Source: Leptidea sinapis
Lineage: Eukaryota; Arthropoda; Insecta; Lepidoptera; Pieridae
Assembly: GCF_905404315.1 (NCBI RefSeq)
Contig: NC_066265.1
Span: forward strand, 27,862,501-27,926,500
Reading direction: 5' to 3'
Length of the DNA stretch: 64,000 nucleotides
Shown here: positions 1 to 11,010 of the stretch, one piece after another
Position numbering within the stretch: position 1 is the stretch's first letter
How the letters are laid out: each line of letters opens with the position of its first letter
Notes under the pieces: generated by a model
The model's database searches: none
Told to the model about the DNA's origin: nothing
What the model saw: the letters and a program-made list of their open reading frames with translations, nothing else
Translations under genes and position numbers: made by a program

Positions 1-1319
1 TATCTCAGACAAACTAGATCGTGGTTCTCAGGTTGACGTGCTCTACTTTGACTTCCAGAAAGCATTTGACAGGGTCAATAATGACATATTGTTACAAAAA
101 CTTAGCGCTATTGGCTTTGCATCGAGACTTCTCCGACTTATCGCAGACTATTTGCGTGACCGTCAACAATATGTCCGGCTTGGTCTGTTCGAATCCAATC
201 ATTACCACACGAGATCTGGGGTTAGTCAGCGATCGATACTGGGGCCTCTTCTGTTTCTTTTAATGATAAATGATCTTCCAGATGTGCTTGATAATTCTCG
301 GTGTCTCCTTTATGCTGATGACCTGAAACTCTTCAAAGAAATCAAATCTGATTCAGATTGCATGGCACTCCAAAATGATGTGCAAGCTGTGTTCCAGTGG
401 AGCTTGTGGAACCGTATGGCATTTAATACGTCCAAATGCTATGCCATGACATTCGGTCGAAAGTGGTGCCCAATAGAGTTTGATAATAAAATTGGTGGTT
501 TGATATCTCGACCAGAAACTATCAAAGACACTATCACACACACATTCGATCGAAAGTTAACCTTCCATGATCATATTACCACTCTGGCCAAGGAATCCTA
601 TAGAATTTTAGGCTTTGTTTTGAGGAATTCTGGGGATTTCACATCTGAACCAGTCATAAAGCTTTTATTTAGTGCTTTAGTGCGCAGCAAGCTAGAAACA
701 GCTATGTGTGTGTGGAATCCGCATGAAAGTACTTATGTACTCCTTCTCGAAAAGGTGCAAAAAGCTTTTCTTAGGTACCTTTACAAACGTACGCATGGAT
801 ACTACCCCTATATGTATCCCACAAAATTTCTTCTGGGTACATTAGGCTACAACTCCCTCGAGGTTAGGCGAAAACGACAGCAGCTCACAGTTATGTGCAG
901 AGTTCTCAGAGGTGATATAGATGCGCCGAGTTTGCATGTTGAGCTATGTAGAATCTTTGTACCGGACAATTACTGTTCGAGGCGCAGGCATAGATTGTTT
1001 GCGAGTCCGACACATCGTACTGTGGCTCGCACCAACTCACCTATAACGAGGTCTCTCTCTGCTCTCAACGCTCGAAGCCAACCCTGCTTGTGATTTATTT
1101 GCGGATGGATGGCAGACGATTTTAACAGAGTGCTTGCGTTTTTGTGAGAGGAATGGATGAACGGTAGTTGGATGTTAATTAATTGTTAGTTATTTACAGT
1201 AAACTTTGTATTTATTAACTATTATTTGTGTAATATGTTTAGTTTATAATTAATTCTTACTTTAATATTGTAATTGGCCTACGCCGTTTTATTAAAGTAT
1301 AAATAAATAAAATAAAATA
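1..1319 (+). mobile_element. LINE-A, 3' part of a CR1/Jockey-group non-LTR retrotransposon
   Basis: The element enters from the left window edge, so its ORF1, endonuclease and the start of the reverse transcriptase lie outside. What is present is the reverse transcriptase palm through the C-terminus, then a ~140 bp AT-rich 3' UTR and a short A-rich tail of AAAT-type repeats at about 1298-1318. A tail of AAAT repeats instead of pure poly(A) is common in CR1-type elements and is shared by LINE-F at the other end of the window, which appears to be a relative and not the same family. Confidence 0.85.
2..1160 (+). pseudogene. LINE-A ORF2 reverse transcriptase (partial, decayed)
   Basis: The reading frame is open from base 2 to 1093 and encodes the palm and C-terminal part of a non-LTR reverse transcriptase, which would copy element RNA at a nicked target. 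Motif A is seen as YFDFQKAFDRV, followed by LGPLLFL and the catalytic YADD box. The motif normally read as GVPQGS is GVSQRS here, which should harm activity. Near 1070 a frameshift truncates the protein: another frame continues with a plausible C-terminus (LEANPACDLFADGWQ) to a TGA at 1158-1160. The copy is therefore dead even if its upstream part is intact. The C-terminal region has the basic CR1-like look (RRKRQQL, CRVLRGD). Family identity below the CR1/Jockey group is not resolved. Confidence 0.85.
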
Positions 1320-1599
1320 GATGCACTTAACATGTGCAAATAAGAACTTCGACTAACCAATAAATATATTTGAAATCAGTATTAAATTTTTTTTATTAGA
1401 GGTTTTATATATAATATCGATAGACTTATATGTTAATATTATATATAGTCTTATATCAATTCCAACAAGCCAAACTCGGCTATATTAAAAGGCTTTATTT
1501 ACATATTATTAAGATATTTTCTGTATACCAATGCATGATAAGAAACCAAAATCATTACATTAGTTTTGCCACATTACATATTTAAAAAAAAAAAAAACA
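1320..1599. other. No gene seen
   Basis: AT-rich sequence between LINE-A and a repeat S copy. I recognise nothing beyond short A/T runs. Confidence 0.5.
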
Positions 1600-1915
1600 C
1601 TTTTTTATGACAATAAGTGACGAGACGAGCATGACGTTCAACTGATGGAAATTGATACGCCCTGCCTATTACAATGCAGTGCCTCTTAGGATTCTAGAAA
1701 AACCCATATTCTGAGCGGCACTACAATTTCCGTTCGTCACCTTGAGACATAAGGTATTAAGTCTCATTTTCTCAGTAATTTCATTAGTTACGTCGCCCTT
1801 CAGACCGAAACACAGAAATGCTTAATCAATACTGCTTCACGGCAAAAATAGGCACCGTTGTGGTACCCATAGTTTAGTCGGCATCCAATTCAAAGGAGCC
1901 TCAGACTGGTAAAGG
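1600..1915 (-). repeat. Repeat S copy 1 (~300 bp A-tailed interspersed repeat)
   Basis: This is one of eight copies of the same sequence in the window (also near 6.86, 7.48, 21.57, 21.74, 26.33, 44.2 and 45.1 kb). In the plus sense the family starts with GGGAGGCTCCTTTGCACAGG, contains a conserved GCCGTAGCTAGTG segment, and ends in CATAAAAAA. This copy is reversed, with its tail at about 1600, and is diverged. No coding capacity or clear pol III boxes were found, so I call it a SINE-like repeat or a shared retroelement 3' end. Confidence 0.75.
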
Positions 1916-2214
1916 GAATTCCCTCCCTCAGAGACTAACGAAAAATAATGCACTGGCAAAACTAGTACCAGAAATTAAATTTACAAATTGTACAGCAATT
2001 TAAATGCAGCGTCAGTATTCTTAAAAACATTGGTGCTATATTTCAGAGCGCAGGTGGCACACATAATGTGGGAAATTTGCCGTGGTCTAGCTTAAGATTT
2101 CTACATTTGCATTGCTTATATCTGGGCTAAATGTTGCCTTCGGTGCTGTACCTGGTTGGCACAAGTAGCCAACAAGGTGTATTATTTTGTTAATAGTAGA
2201 AAGTAAATATTATG
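1916..2214. other. No gene seen
   Basis: Unique-looking AT-rich spacer between repeat S and a LINE-C fragment. Confidence 0.5.
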
Positions 2215-2750
2215 ACTATTCGTTGTCAGTAAATTTATGAAAATTTAATAAACATTCACGAAAATCGTCACCTTTTTGCTCTAAATAATGATTTTCATTA
2301 TTAGAAATAAGGGATTGCACTAATTCTAGTAGGCTTCATAAGGTACATATAGCTTTAAGGGTAAATGTATATACTTTTATAATAAAGCCCCAGACTCTAT
2401 TCAGGCATTATCTATTATTAAATTTAAATGTTTTATTAAAAAATGACTCCGTCGTAAATCCTACTACTCTACAGCTGAATATCTAAGTGATCCGACAGCC
2501 TGAGACTAGATAATGATTATTTTATAGCAATAGCAATGACAAGTACAATATTGTTTATTGCATTGAAAAGAGCGCAAAAAAAGAATGCTGGGAGAGTTTC
2601 TTGCGCTGCTTTTTCTCTCTCAGATTCTAGAATTATTTATATTTAGATTTATTATAATATCTAGAATTATTTTTATATTAGAATTTATTAGAAATCACAT
2701 CAAAATTAATTCTAAAAGAATCAGTTTTGGGAATATTGTGCCTTTTAAAT
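2215..2750 (+). mobile_element. LINE-C 3' end (5'-truncated, decayed)
   Basis: The sequence matches the end of the better copy at 49.57-50.5 kb. It carries remnants of the last ~100 codons of the reverse transcriptase (IQALSIIKFKCFIKK, then RRKSYYSTAEYLSDPTA) with an in-frame stop at the expected KKW position. The 3' UTR follows, with the phrase AATGCTGGGAGAGTTTCTTG, and the copy ends near 2750. Several internal deletions separate it from the 50 kb copy. Confidence 0.8.
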
Positions 2751-2804
2751 AAGTCAAGGTATTTAATTCAAAACTAAATTTATTTGTAAATTTGTAACTA
2801 AATT

Positions 2805-3020
2805 TATGAACGATGAGGGACTCGAGTCTTCTGTCTTATTCCGTCTGAGCTCTCTTCCACTGAGCCAACCGTTGTTGACGTATGGTTCGTAAATCTTGGT
2901 ATGTATTGCTCAACTCTCAGGTTGTGGCTCCTTGGATTCATTTCTTTGTATAATTAATCCCAGAAGTGAGGGGTCATCAATCTAAAAAATAACACATTGT
3001 TCAATGGGTAGGCCAATTTA
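2805..3020 (-). repeat. Repeat K, degenerate copy
   Basis: This resembles the better copy at 28.39-28.74 kb: the CTCAACTCTCAGGTTGTGGC segment and the AGAAGTGAGGGGTCATCA end are both present. The tRNA-like part around 2810-2870 is badly eroded, so it could not act as a pol III promoter. Confidence 0.55.
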
Positions 3021-3029
3021 ATTTTACAT

Positions 3030-3295
3030 TAAAATATTTTTATTAAAAGTCAAAAACGACTACCCATTTGGAAACGAATGCTTCAGACTTGAGAAGAACG
3101 GGCGCAGGAAACTCTTTTTTTTAATAAAATTTCGATACAAACAAATTTATAATTTTAATACGCCTGACGGCGGTCGCTCCATTCCCAATCTGTGATATCA
3201 TTATGAAAGTCATTTTTGTTATAGTAAACTACACTACATAAACATCTTTTAACTTCTGAATTTCGTAATACATTTGTTTTGAATTCTTTTAGAGT
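3030..3295 (-). mobile_element. LINE-B 3' end fragment
   Basis: Read in reverse, this gives the end of the LINE-B open reading frame and its 3' UTR: the GGGAATGGAGCGACCGCC phrase that precedes the stop, and the CCCGTTCTTCTCAAGTCTGA stretch found at the ends of the copies at 32.8 and 36.6 kb. The copy is strongly diverged and 5'-truncated near 3290. Confidence 0.6.
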
Positions 3296-3466
3296 TTAGA
3301 TAATCAATTGGTTCTCAGAATTGACCATACAATAATTAAGTTAGATACAGTAGGTACTGTGTACAATTTGCTTGTTGGATATTTCTTACTGTGGTCAATT
3401 TCATTTGTATTTTACTGGCGTGTCTCAAGGGCTTCCAGTTTCATTTCGCTTAAGACAAACCCTTTG

Positions 3467-4010
3467 CCAATCTTACAATATAAAGAACAATATTGGACAA
3501 ATAACATTCATTTCAGATTATGTAATTGAAATAAAATAAATAAAAGGCAATCATTTTCTCAAAATTGATTCCTTTAGAATTCTTTTTGATAATATTTCTA
3601 ATACTTACTACTACTACCGCTTCGGAAACAAATGGCACTCAGAGAGGGAAGAAGTGGCGCAAGAAAATCTCCCAGTATTCTTTTTTTGCACTCTTCTTAA
3701 TAAAATATACAATATTGTAATGTCATTGTCATATCAATGTTGCCAATTTTGCAATATAAAAAACAATATTGGACGAAAGAACATTAATTTCAGATTTTGT
3801 AATTGAAATCATATAAAGACATAAGAGCAATTATTTTCTCAAAATTGTTTCGATTAGAATTATTTTTGATGTCATTTCTAATACTACTTCTACTACCGCT
3901 TCGGAAACAAATGGCGCTCAGAGAGGGAAGAAGTGGCGCAAGATAATCTCCCAGTATTCTTTTTATGCGCTCTTCTTAATGAAATATACAATATTGTAAT
4001 GTCATTGTTA
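3467..4010. repeat. Direct tandem duplication (~275 bp unit) over a LINE-C tail and its flank
   Basis: Bases 3467-3740 and 3741-4010 are diverged copies of one unit. Each contains the non-LINE flank (ACAATATTGGACRAA-type sequence, then TCAGATT..GTAATTGAAAT) followed by the reversed LINE-C 3' UTR (CGGAAACAAATGGC, then AGAGAGGGAAGAAGTGGCGC). Because the unit spans the LINE-flank junction, the duplication happened after the LINE inserted. Confidence 0.75.
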
Positions 4011-4372
4011 TTGCCCTAAAATAATCATAATCTAGTCCCAGGCTGTCGGATCACTTAGATATTCAGCTATGGAGTAGTAGGATTTATGACAGAGCCATTA
4101 TAATGGAACATTTAAATTGATTTAGAGATAATGCCTGAACAGTGGCTAGGACTTTATTATAAAAGTGTATACATTTACCCTTAAAGCTATTATTATGTAT
4201 ATTATGACAACAGACTTCTGCGATGTACTGTAGAAGATTTTGTTGCTCATGGGAAACACAAGTTTTACCTAAATGTAGATGCAACTTAAAGCGTCTGTTG
4301 TTGAGCTTTGCTTTTGTCATTACAAATGCTGCTTTCATGGAAAACTGCACTCTTTTAAACTAAAATAGCAAA
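3550..4372 (-). mobile_element. LINE-C copy on the minus strand
   Basis: From right to left it shows a C-terminal reverse transcriptase remnant (NSFKGKCIHFYNKV, then TVQALSLNQFKC, around 4090-4190), the segment matching STAEYLSDPTAWD near 4030-4080, and a 3' UTR that is duplicated in tandem (3467-4010). The sequence 5' of residue NSFKG (4195-4350) does not match the 50 kb copy colinearly, pointing to an internal rearrangement. Confidence 0.75.
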
Positions 4373-5020
4373 TTGATTCAAATTATTGGAATACTCGAAT
4401 ATTTGAATTCAGATACTTTTTTTTACGCTTATACTATAGACGCTTACAAAATAAGGCATTCATTTCGTCTACCGGTGTACCTAGCGGGGTCTGTCTAAAG
4501 TCACGTACGAGTACCAACTGCATTTAAAAACCCGTGTGATTTCAATTTAAGTGTTAAAACCCTCATTAATTAAAAATTTGATTACAATTTCCTCCTTGCT
4601 AAATTCCCTGCTTTGATAAATGTATCAAAATGTCTTTTTAATCAACGTGCAACGAGCGACATGTAAAGACTAAATTAAAAAATGAAACGCTGAACATTTT
4701 CAATTTACTTTGAAGTATGTTTGGCTAGAGTCTATCTGTCTGATAGTCTGTTTTGTTAATTTTACTGTGAAATATACAAAATACTAATATCGTACATCCT
4801 TATCGAATAAAACTCTTTGGTTTTATATGTTTTAGAAGCTCATTTTACATAAGTAAAGCAAGATTATAGTTGATATCTATTCCACGTAAATTTTCATTTT
4901 TAACTTAGAGAAATTTGTTATTTTTTTGCTGTGAGGTATATATTTCTTTTGGCAACTAATACATAATATAGCCACCTAAAACCAAAGATATATTTTTTCT
5001 ACAAAACTTAAAATCTCACT
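4373..5020. other. No gene seen
   Basis: AT-rich spacer with no recognisable element. Confidence 0.5.
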
Positions 5021-5025
5021 TTGAC

Positions 5026-5064
5026 TCTAAAATGTCTGATCACCTGCTGATCAGACATTTTAGA
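5026..5064. repeat. Perfect 17 bp hairpin with 5 nt loop
   Basis: The left arm at 5026-5042 (TCTAAAATGTCTGATCA) and the right arm at 5048-5064 are exact reverse complements separated by CCTGC. The symmetry continues imperfectly outward (GACTC against GAGTC at 5070-5075). It could be the tip of a foldback element. No flanking duplication was recognised. Confidence 0.7.
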
Positions 5065-5154
5065 TTTTAGAGTCTATAGGTAGGTACATGGATACATGAG
5101 TTTTTAAATTCACATTTAGAACGATAGAATAAAAGACAGACAGAGCTATGTTTA

Positions 5155-5720
5155 TATTCTTTTATAAAATAGGGGCAACCGCCCATGGACATCCGCAAAA
5201 CCAGAGATCAAGAGATGTGTTGCCGGTCTTTAAGGTGAAGTATGTTCTTGAAGGTTCCTAAGTCGTATCGGTACGGGGACATACCGTATGGTGGTGGAAT
5301 TTCTCTGCAGGTATCAACCTGAACAACTCCTGTGAGCACTCCCCGTGATAAATGCAGTAGAAGATGCAGAGGAAATCCACATATCGACGCCGAAGAATCA
5401 AGCCGATCGGAGATGACTTGATCATCGATGATTCGAGCCGCCCTTCGAAGAAGCTGGTAATGGGAAGTGCCCGCCCAGAGGAGAAAACAGTGCTACATGT
5501 GAGACCGAATTTGAACCTTATATAGATGCAGGCCGTGGCTTGTAGTGAAGAACTGGCTCGCCTTACTGAATACGTCAAGTTTCATAGAGGCCAGTTTGTC
5601 ATTACAAGTTACGATGGAACTGAACGTCTCACGATATATCGACGCCGAGTATGCCCATACAGGCTGTGGCAGTTAGGGCAATGCTCTAGAATCAAAGGGA
5701 TACAAAACGAGACTTTTTAG
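5155..5720 (-). mobile_element. Old LINE-E-type reverse transcriptase C-terminus
   Basis: The reverse strand shows pieces in several frames that match the C-terminal region of LINE-E: an RRAARI-type remnant near 5440, FYCIYHGECSQELFRLIPAE near 5300-5360, and further 3' a YDLGTFK-like stretch near 5250 and a LKDRQHIS-like stretch near 5215. Frameshifts separate them. It is more diverged than the LINE-E copies near 19 and 21 kb and is probably a related subfamily. Confidence 0.65.
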
Positions 5721-6859
5721 CAGTGAACACACAAACTTGTATATTCTTAGGGTTGAATTGGACTTAATTTTGTCGGCCCCATTCCGAGACTTTGCAAAGC
5801 ATGGTCTCGATTTCAGATTCTCGTTTGTTTCGGTTCTCATCGACGTTATCCCGGGAGATGGTGGCACGGCCGGTGTAGGAAGAATCTGGCTGGATTTGCT
5901 GCATATAATTGATATGCAAAGCCATATGGCTCTATATATAGAGATCATTGTTCTAAGCAGATTAATCTTTTAAGATTATGGTTGAAATTATTATTTTAGT
6001 TGATAAACCTTTGAAATGGGAACATTGCTGTAAATTTTCTCAACAAGAAAAACTATAATGCTGTTTAAAATACTACTAGATTTTCAAAGGCTATTTCCCT
6101 CCAGCAATACGTAAACCTATTTCAATAAAAATGTCACTCATTTTGCATGAAACTATCACGCTATTGTACACAAAGCTAGCATCCATTTTATCTTATTTTC
6201 CTTCTATTTCTTCAGAGACTGGCGTTCAATTGTAAAGTTTAAAACTTTTGAAATTTGTAATATAAAATAAACAGCTCATTTATTACAATATAATTTGTCA
6301 CTGGAAAATATAAAAATTTTGCTATAACAAGATATTTCTTGCTAAACGCTTTTACAAGATCTTCTAAAATTTAGTTAGTGGTAAAAAAACATGTTGTTTT
6401 ATAATCGGTTTGTAGTATCTCATGCCTAAAAATCTTGTTTCCAAATTATACTCTGTATTTTTGAATTCTTATTAAATAAAAACCACTAATGTGTTAAATT
6501 AACCTTTCAATGATAATTAAAATGATATCCTGAGTAATTTTAAGTTTACTGAAAATGCCCGTGGGCAATATGGTCTGCTCCAATATTAAAATAATCATAA
6601 CAATTAAACTTTTGCCACTATCAAAATTGCGGCCATATTCCTGTAATCTGTACTTTAATAACATTAACATAATTAACTAAAATTAATTGTTGTGCACGAG
6701 TCTCTGTCCTAAATCATGTACAATAATGCGCTACAAGTGATACCTTCTGAGAACTAAATTAAAATAAATAAACAAATAAGTAAAACCAATTTAAATGTTA
6801 TTCTTTGTAGTGTATTAAAAATATTTTTCGTTAGTTTTATCACAACATTTCATTTTTGA
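5721..6859. other. No gene seen
   Basis: More than 1 kb of AT-rich sequence. Short open frames overlap on both strands at 5673-5973, but neither resembles a known domain. Confidence 0.5.
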
Positions 6860-7175
6860 AATCCAAGAGAGAAATAAGGGACAAGACGAGCAGGACGTTC
6901 AGCTGATGGTAATTGATACACCCTGCCCATTACAATGCAGTGCAGCTCAGGATTCTTGAATAACCCCAGAAATTCTGAATGGCACTACAACTACGCTTGT
7001 CACCTTGAGACATAAGATGTTTAGTCTCATTTGCCCAGTAATTTCACTAGCTACGGCACCCCTTAGACCGAAACACAGTAATGCTTACAAATTACTGCTT
7101 CACGGCAGAAATAGGCGCCGTTGTGGTACCCATAATCTAACCGGCAACCGGTGCAAAGGAGCCTCCCACTGTTTT
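6860..7175 (-). repeat. Repeat S copy 2, nearly full length
   Basis: Reversed copy with tail side at 6867 (AATAAGGGACAAGACGAGCA) and head side near 7170 (AAAGGAGCCTCCCACTG). The central ATTTCACTAGCTACGGC is well preserved. Confidence 0.8.
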
Positions 7176-7479
7176 AATATATACAAGACGGTGTTCTGTA
7201 CAGTTGTTGTTTCAAATAATCTGAATCAGATTATTACTCGAGCATGCAAACATCTACGGAAAAGCACATAATATTAACCATTAACAAGAAGTTTCGCAAT
7301 AAAACTAGTTTGTCCTTTGTTACAAATTTAAGCAATAAATAACGAAACACAGAAACAGCGGTAAGTTTTGCTCTTAGGCAACTAGAGCCGTTTAAAGCAT
7401 TTAGTTTGCAGTTGTTTCACGGATTATAGAAGAACAAATTGTACCCTCAACATCGTCAGCGTGGAGCTAAATCTATCTC

Positions 7480-7650
7480 GACATTTTTTTTATGAAAATA
7501 AGGGACCAGATGAGCAGAACGTTCAGCTGATGGTAATTGACACGCCCTACGCAATGCCGCTAAGGATTCTTGAAAAACCCAAAAATTCTGTGCGGCACTA
7601 CAATTGCGCTCGGCACCTTGAGACATATCCCACTGGTTGGTTAATTTACC
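7480..7650 (-). repeat. Repeat S copy 3, internally deleted
   Basis: The tail half is intact from TTTTATGAAAATAAGGGACC to CACCTTGAGACATA. The sequence then jumps directly to the head phrase CCCACTGGT, losing about 130 bp including the GCCGTAGCTAGTG core. Confidence 0.75.
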
Positions 7651-7749
7651 CCATGGTTTTGGTGTTTGTTAACTGGCTATGTTTGGCTTCGATAGTGACC
7701 TGTATGTAAAAGTAGTACCTGAAACTGAAGCTGAATCATAGACAGTCAA

Positions 7750-7995
7750 GTCATATCCGATCAGCTTGATTCTTCAGCGTTGCGTAGAGATGTGGGTTCT
7801 CTCTGCGTTTATCACGGGGAATGCTCAGAGAAGAGCACCACCGGACATTACGTCATAGTGCTAAATACCACCCACATCACGTTGACGTCTAACATCCCAC
7901 AACCACAACACACATGGAATTAATTACCGGCTGCCGTTACCGAAGCGATTCGACTTGGGGACCTTAGTGGCCGCCAACGCATCTCTTGGCCCCTT
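7750..7995 (+). mobile_element. LINE-E-type reverse transcriptase C-terminal remnant
   Basis: Translated pieces read SALRRDVGSLCVYHGECSEK and then a shortened copy of the region that in better copies precedes the end (GDLSGRQRISWP near 7955-7990). Small deletions removed the residues between the Cys-Val and Tyr-His-Gly-Glu segments. It belongs to the same subfamily as the 5.2-5.7 kb remnant. Confidence 0.6.
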
Positions 7996-7998
7996 TTT

Positions 7999-8558
7999 AG
8001 GGTTCCGTAGCCAAATGACAAAAAGCGGAACTTATAGATTCGTCACGTCTGCCTGGCTGTCCGTATGTCACAGGCACTATTTTCCGAAAGTATAAGTACT
8101 ATACTGTTGAAACATAGTAAGTAGATGTATTTTGTGAACCACATTAAGATTTTCACACAAAAATAGAAAAAAAGCAATAAATTTTGGGGTTCCCCATACA
8201 TAGAACTGAGACTCAAAATTTTTTATTCAAACCCATTAGTGTTTTGGATCTATGGATACGTATTCAAAAATGATATTGAGGTTTCTAATATTATTTTTTC
8301 CTCAACTGAATAGTTTGCGTGAGAGACACTTCCAAAGTGGTAAAATGTCCCCCCCTAAAAAATTTATATATTACATTATCTGGCATGGTTTGAACGAGAT
8401 CTAGTAATTAGTTTTTTTTAATACGTCGTAAATCGTTAGCCGTAATTTACCTTTCATTCAATTAACTCCAAAATAAATAATACACTATTAAAACATCGAT
8501 CAAACTTACAACGAACTAAAAGAACTTTATATTATGTTACTTGCTGCTACGGAACCCT
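7999..8558. repeat. 560 bp repeat with 13 bp inverted ends (AGGGTTCCGTAGC)
   Basis: AGGGTTCCGTAGC at 7999-8011 and its exact reverse complement at 8546-8558 bound a non-coding segment. Just inside the left end are a second GCGGAAC and a CTGTCCGTATGTCAC stretch. The phrase TTCCCCATACATAGAACTGA inside recurs as an isolated fragment at 20.64-20.71 kb, so this is a dispersed family. It looks like a MITE, but no target duplication is evident. Confidence 0.6.
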
Positions 8559-8559
8559 C

Positions 8560-9027
8560 CATGGCCGAGTCTGACTCGCACCTGGCCGCTTTTTTTAAAG
8601 AAAAGAGGAAAATACATTGCCCCCTCTTATATAAAAAAGGTACCATTAAGTCTAAAATCTCCAATAACACTTCTACAGAGAAGTGTTTGTGAATTTCAAA
8701 ATAGACTTTGATTTTCCAGAAACGCGCGCATATAATTTACTCTCGCAATGTATAGGAGCATAAAAAGCAACTCACATTCAAATCCTGCAATGGAAACAGT
8801 TAGTTCTTCTGCTATTTATGGTTACTGCGCAGCTTAAGCTTACAAAAACTCTACGCTTTTAAAATTAAATGGAAAATTATTAGAGTTATAAAATCGAGGT
8901 ATAAAAACATTTCCTGCTCTGGCTCAATGCTCATTAGCATCGTAATATTTTCCCTTTAAAGAATAAACGGAAAGTATTCACAATGCCCCTTGCATTTTGA
9001 ATACAATTTAACCCAAAAATACCGCAG
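8560..9027. other. No gene seen
   Basis: AT-rich spacer between the GGGTTCCG repeat and a LINE-E tail. Confidence 0.5.
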
Positions 9028-9234
9028 ATGGAAATTCATTCCACAGTTCAGTTCTACGGGGAAAAAAGATCCTCAAATACTGCACTTTCAAAAAAAGCGC
9101 ATACTCCTTCCTTAAAGGCCGGCAACGCTCCTGTGATTCCCTTGGTGTTGCAAGAGATTGTGGGCGGCGGTGATCACTTAACACCAGGTGACCCGTATGC
9201 TCGTTTGCCCTCCTATTCCATAAAATAAAAAAAA
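9028..9234 (+). mobile_element. LINE-E 3' end
   Basis: Short 5'-truncated copy holding the last part of the reading frame and the characteristic end (GGGCGGCGGTGATCACTTAA, then ACACCAGGTGACCCG), finishing in TCCATAAAATAAAAAAA. It is the same 3' end seen at 19.3, 20.7, 25.8, 34.4 and 42.6 kb. Confidence 0.8.
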
Positions 9235-9240
9235 CACATA

Positions 9241-9938
9241 ATATCCAGGTGATGATGTGAGATTGTAATTTGATGGCAAGAATTGGATCTAAAAAACACA
9301 GTTTTGCCCCATAAGTTATATAAATGCCCCATGCATTTTAAATACTTTCCAGTTTATTCTTTTTTACATATTTTTTACGACCACAAAGCTCTGATTTTAT
9401 GGATTCTGGTCTTACCTACCTTGACCTTGTTTGCACACTGAACACCGTAGATCGCTCACTCACATGTTTTTACTTGACAAATGATTTTGGATACTTACCA
9501 TACAAATCTCACGAATCATCACGCTTCGTGTGGAAATTTGTGTTATGTACACCCATGTTTTAAATCCTCATTCATCATCCAAACAAGTGTTGTAATGAAA
9601 TACAGACAACATTATATCATCCGTTTTCATATTAACACTCCTTTGGATGATATTATGGTTACTAAGACTGGCTTTTCCAATGTTAGCAGTAAGCTAACTG
9701 TTTTAGAATCTTTTATAGAAGATTCATATTATGGGTGTAGATAAAGTCTTGTATGCAACTGTTGATAATTAGGTATTAAAACATGAATGTGGGTTAATAG
9801 TATCACATGAGTGGATTCTCTTGACGCATTTCACTTTTCACACCCTATTTTAAATTAATGCTCTGGCGTGCAATTATTTATAACAGTGGGTTTTTTAGAT
9901 CCAATTTTTCCCATCAAATTACAATCTCATATCATCAC
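9241..9938. repeat. ~50 bp inverted repeat pair flanking 9.3-9.88 kb
   Basis: The segment at about 9246-9297 (GTGAGATTGTAATTTGATGG, then GGATCTAAAAAAC) is repeated in reverse at about 9884-9936. The right arm belongs to the LINE remnant that starts at 9858, so the left arm is probably an inverted piece of the same LINE. Confidence 0.65.
9585..9815 (-). repeat. Repeat T, partial copy
   Basis: It matches the element at 34.86-35.5 kb in reverse orientation: the phrases GGGTGTAGATAAAGTCTTGT and GTTGATAATTAGGTATTAAA are shared, followed by AATAGTATCACATGAGTG. The short open frame at 9481-9744 lies within this repeat and is not credible as a gene. Confidence 0.6.
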
Positions 9939-10060
9939 TTGGATATGTGGCTTTCCTTTACGGTGCCGTATTTGAGGAACTTTTTTCCACGTAGAACTAA
10001 ACTGTTGAATGTATTTCCTTCTGCGGTATTTGCAGATTAAATTGTTTTGCAAAAAAACGT
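9858..10060 (+). mobile_element. LINE reverse transcriptase C-terminal fragment
   Basis: The frame at 9858-10040 contains ISYHHLDMW, then PYLRNFFPRRTKLLNVFPSA, the same block that LINE-E-type elements show as HHLDVW, then RSFLPRTTKLWNELPCA. It is a 5'-truncated, diverged relative of LINE-E. Its 3' UTR may be repeat P segment X that follows. Confidence 0.55.
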
Positions 10061-10400
10061 GTGCGTCACGGGACGCCCTACAGAAGTGATAACTTAAACT
10101 AATCTTATTTGAACTATTTCATATTGAAATTGTTTAACGTAAGTAATTATAATATAAGGTAAGGTTATTTATTAATAAAATCTTTTACAATTCTAGAATA
10201 TGTACATTAGAATTTTGTGTATGTGCATTATAAGTATTATTATTTAATGCTATAAAAGAAACAATAAGTTAGAGTGAGAGAGGAGGACCTGCCTACCGCT
10301 GCCGTGTGCGTGAGAGAAAGAGAAGCCAGACAGTCTGGCACCGTAACGCGTTACGTTATGAAGTGGTTTATCCTCACATAAGAAGTTTTTACTTTAAAAG
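10058..10400 (+). repeat. Repeat P, segment X, copy A
   Basis: It matches 14.90-15.89 kb once the LINE insert there is removed. Shared phrases are AAGTGATAACTTAAACTAAT, CCTGCCTACCGCTGCCGT and CCGTAACGCGTTACGTTA. No coding potential was seen. It may be the 3' UTR of the LINE fragment ending at about 10.06 kb, as it follows without a gap. Confidence 0.65.
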
Positions 10401-10580
10401 GGTCAACCCTGGAATGAGAGATAAGATGCTGGAAATTTTTCTCGGCTTTCTTAAGGTTTCAGAACTCTTTTGTCTGTCGTTAAAAATTTCAAACAATAGA
10501 TGTCGCAAAATTATGCCCAACACGTTTTATATTTAAGTAATCTGGTGTATTATTATTGTGTGTTGTAATTAGTAATAACT

Positions 10581-11010
10581 GAAATATCATTATTTTGAAA
10601 CATAATAGAAATTCATAGTGAAACAATTTTCGTATATTTTTGGAACGAGATTCTTTTGTGGGATTTGCGTTATGACTTATGTTAATATTTAAGTAGTTAA
10701 AACTAATGCCTGTTTTGTTTTCTAGTTCAAATACGCACCATCAAGCACATGCCTCTATATTTGTTATTCATATATCCATAAAGTCCTCGAATGCCGACCA
10801 CGTACCGGAAGATGCAGGCCCCACAAGATGGACCGACGAGCTGGTCAAGATCGCCGGAATACGTTGGATGAGGGCAGCGTAGGACCGATCGTCGTGGAAA
10901 TCTTTGGGGGAAGCCTTTGTCCAGCAGTGGACGTCTTCCGACTGATGATGATGATGATGATATCCATAAAATTTTAGGTATTCCCTTAATTCCTCAGGTA
11001 TTCCTTAAAA
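10581..11010 (+). repeat. Repeat P, segment Y, copy A
   Basis: It matches 13.88-14.72 kb after removal of insertions in either copy. Shared phrases are TTTTCGTATATTTTTGGAAC, TTTGCGTTATGA, GCCTGTTTTGTTTTCTAGTT and TTTTAGGTATTCCCTTAATT. In this copy the order is X then Y, while the 14-16 kb copy has Y then X. A weak repeat of the start of Y follows at about 11011-11050, hinting at an older tandem arrangement. Confidence 0.65.
10783..10960 (+). mobile_element. LINE-G (RTE-like) 3' end with TGA-repeat tail
   Basis: Translation gives GPTRWTDELVKIAG, then RWMRAA, an in-frame TAG, and DRSSWKSLGEAFVQQWTSSD, typical of the last residues of lepidopteran endonuclease-reverse transcriptases. It ends in (TGA)n. 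A 10 bp target duplication, TATCCATAAA, lies at 10773-10782 and 10961-10970. The paralogous repeat P copy at 14.66 kb lacks the insert, confirming the boundaries. Confidence 0.85.
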
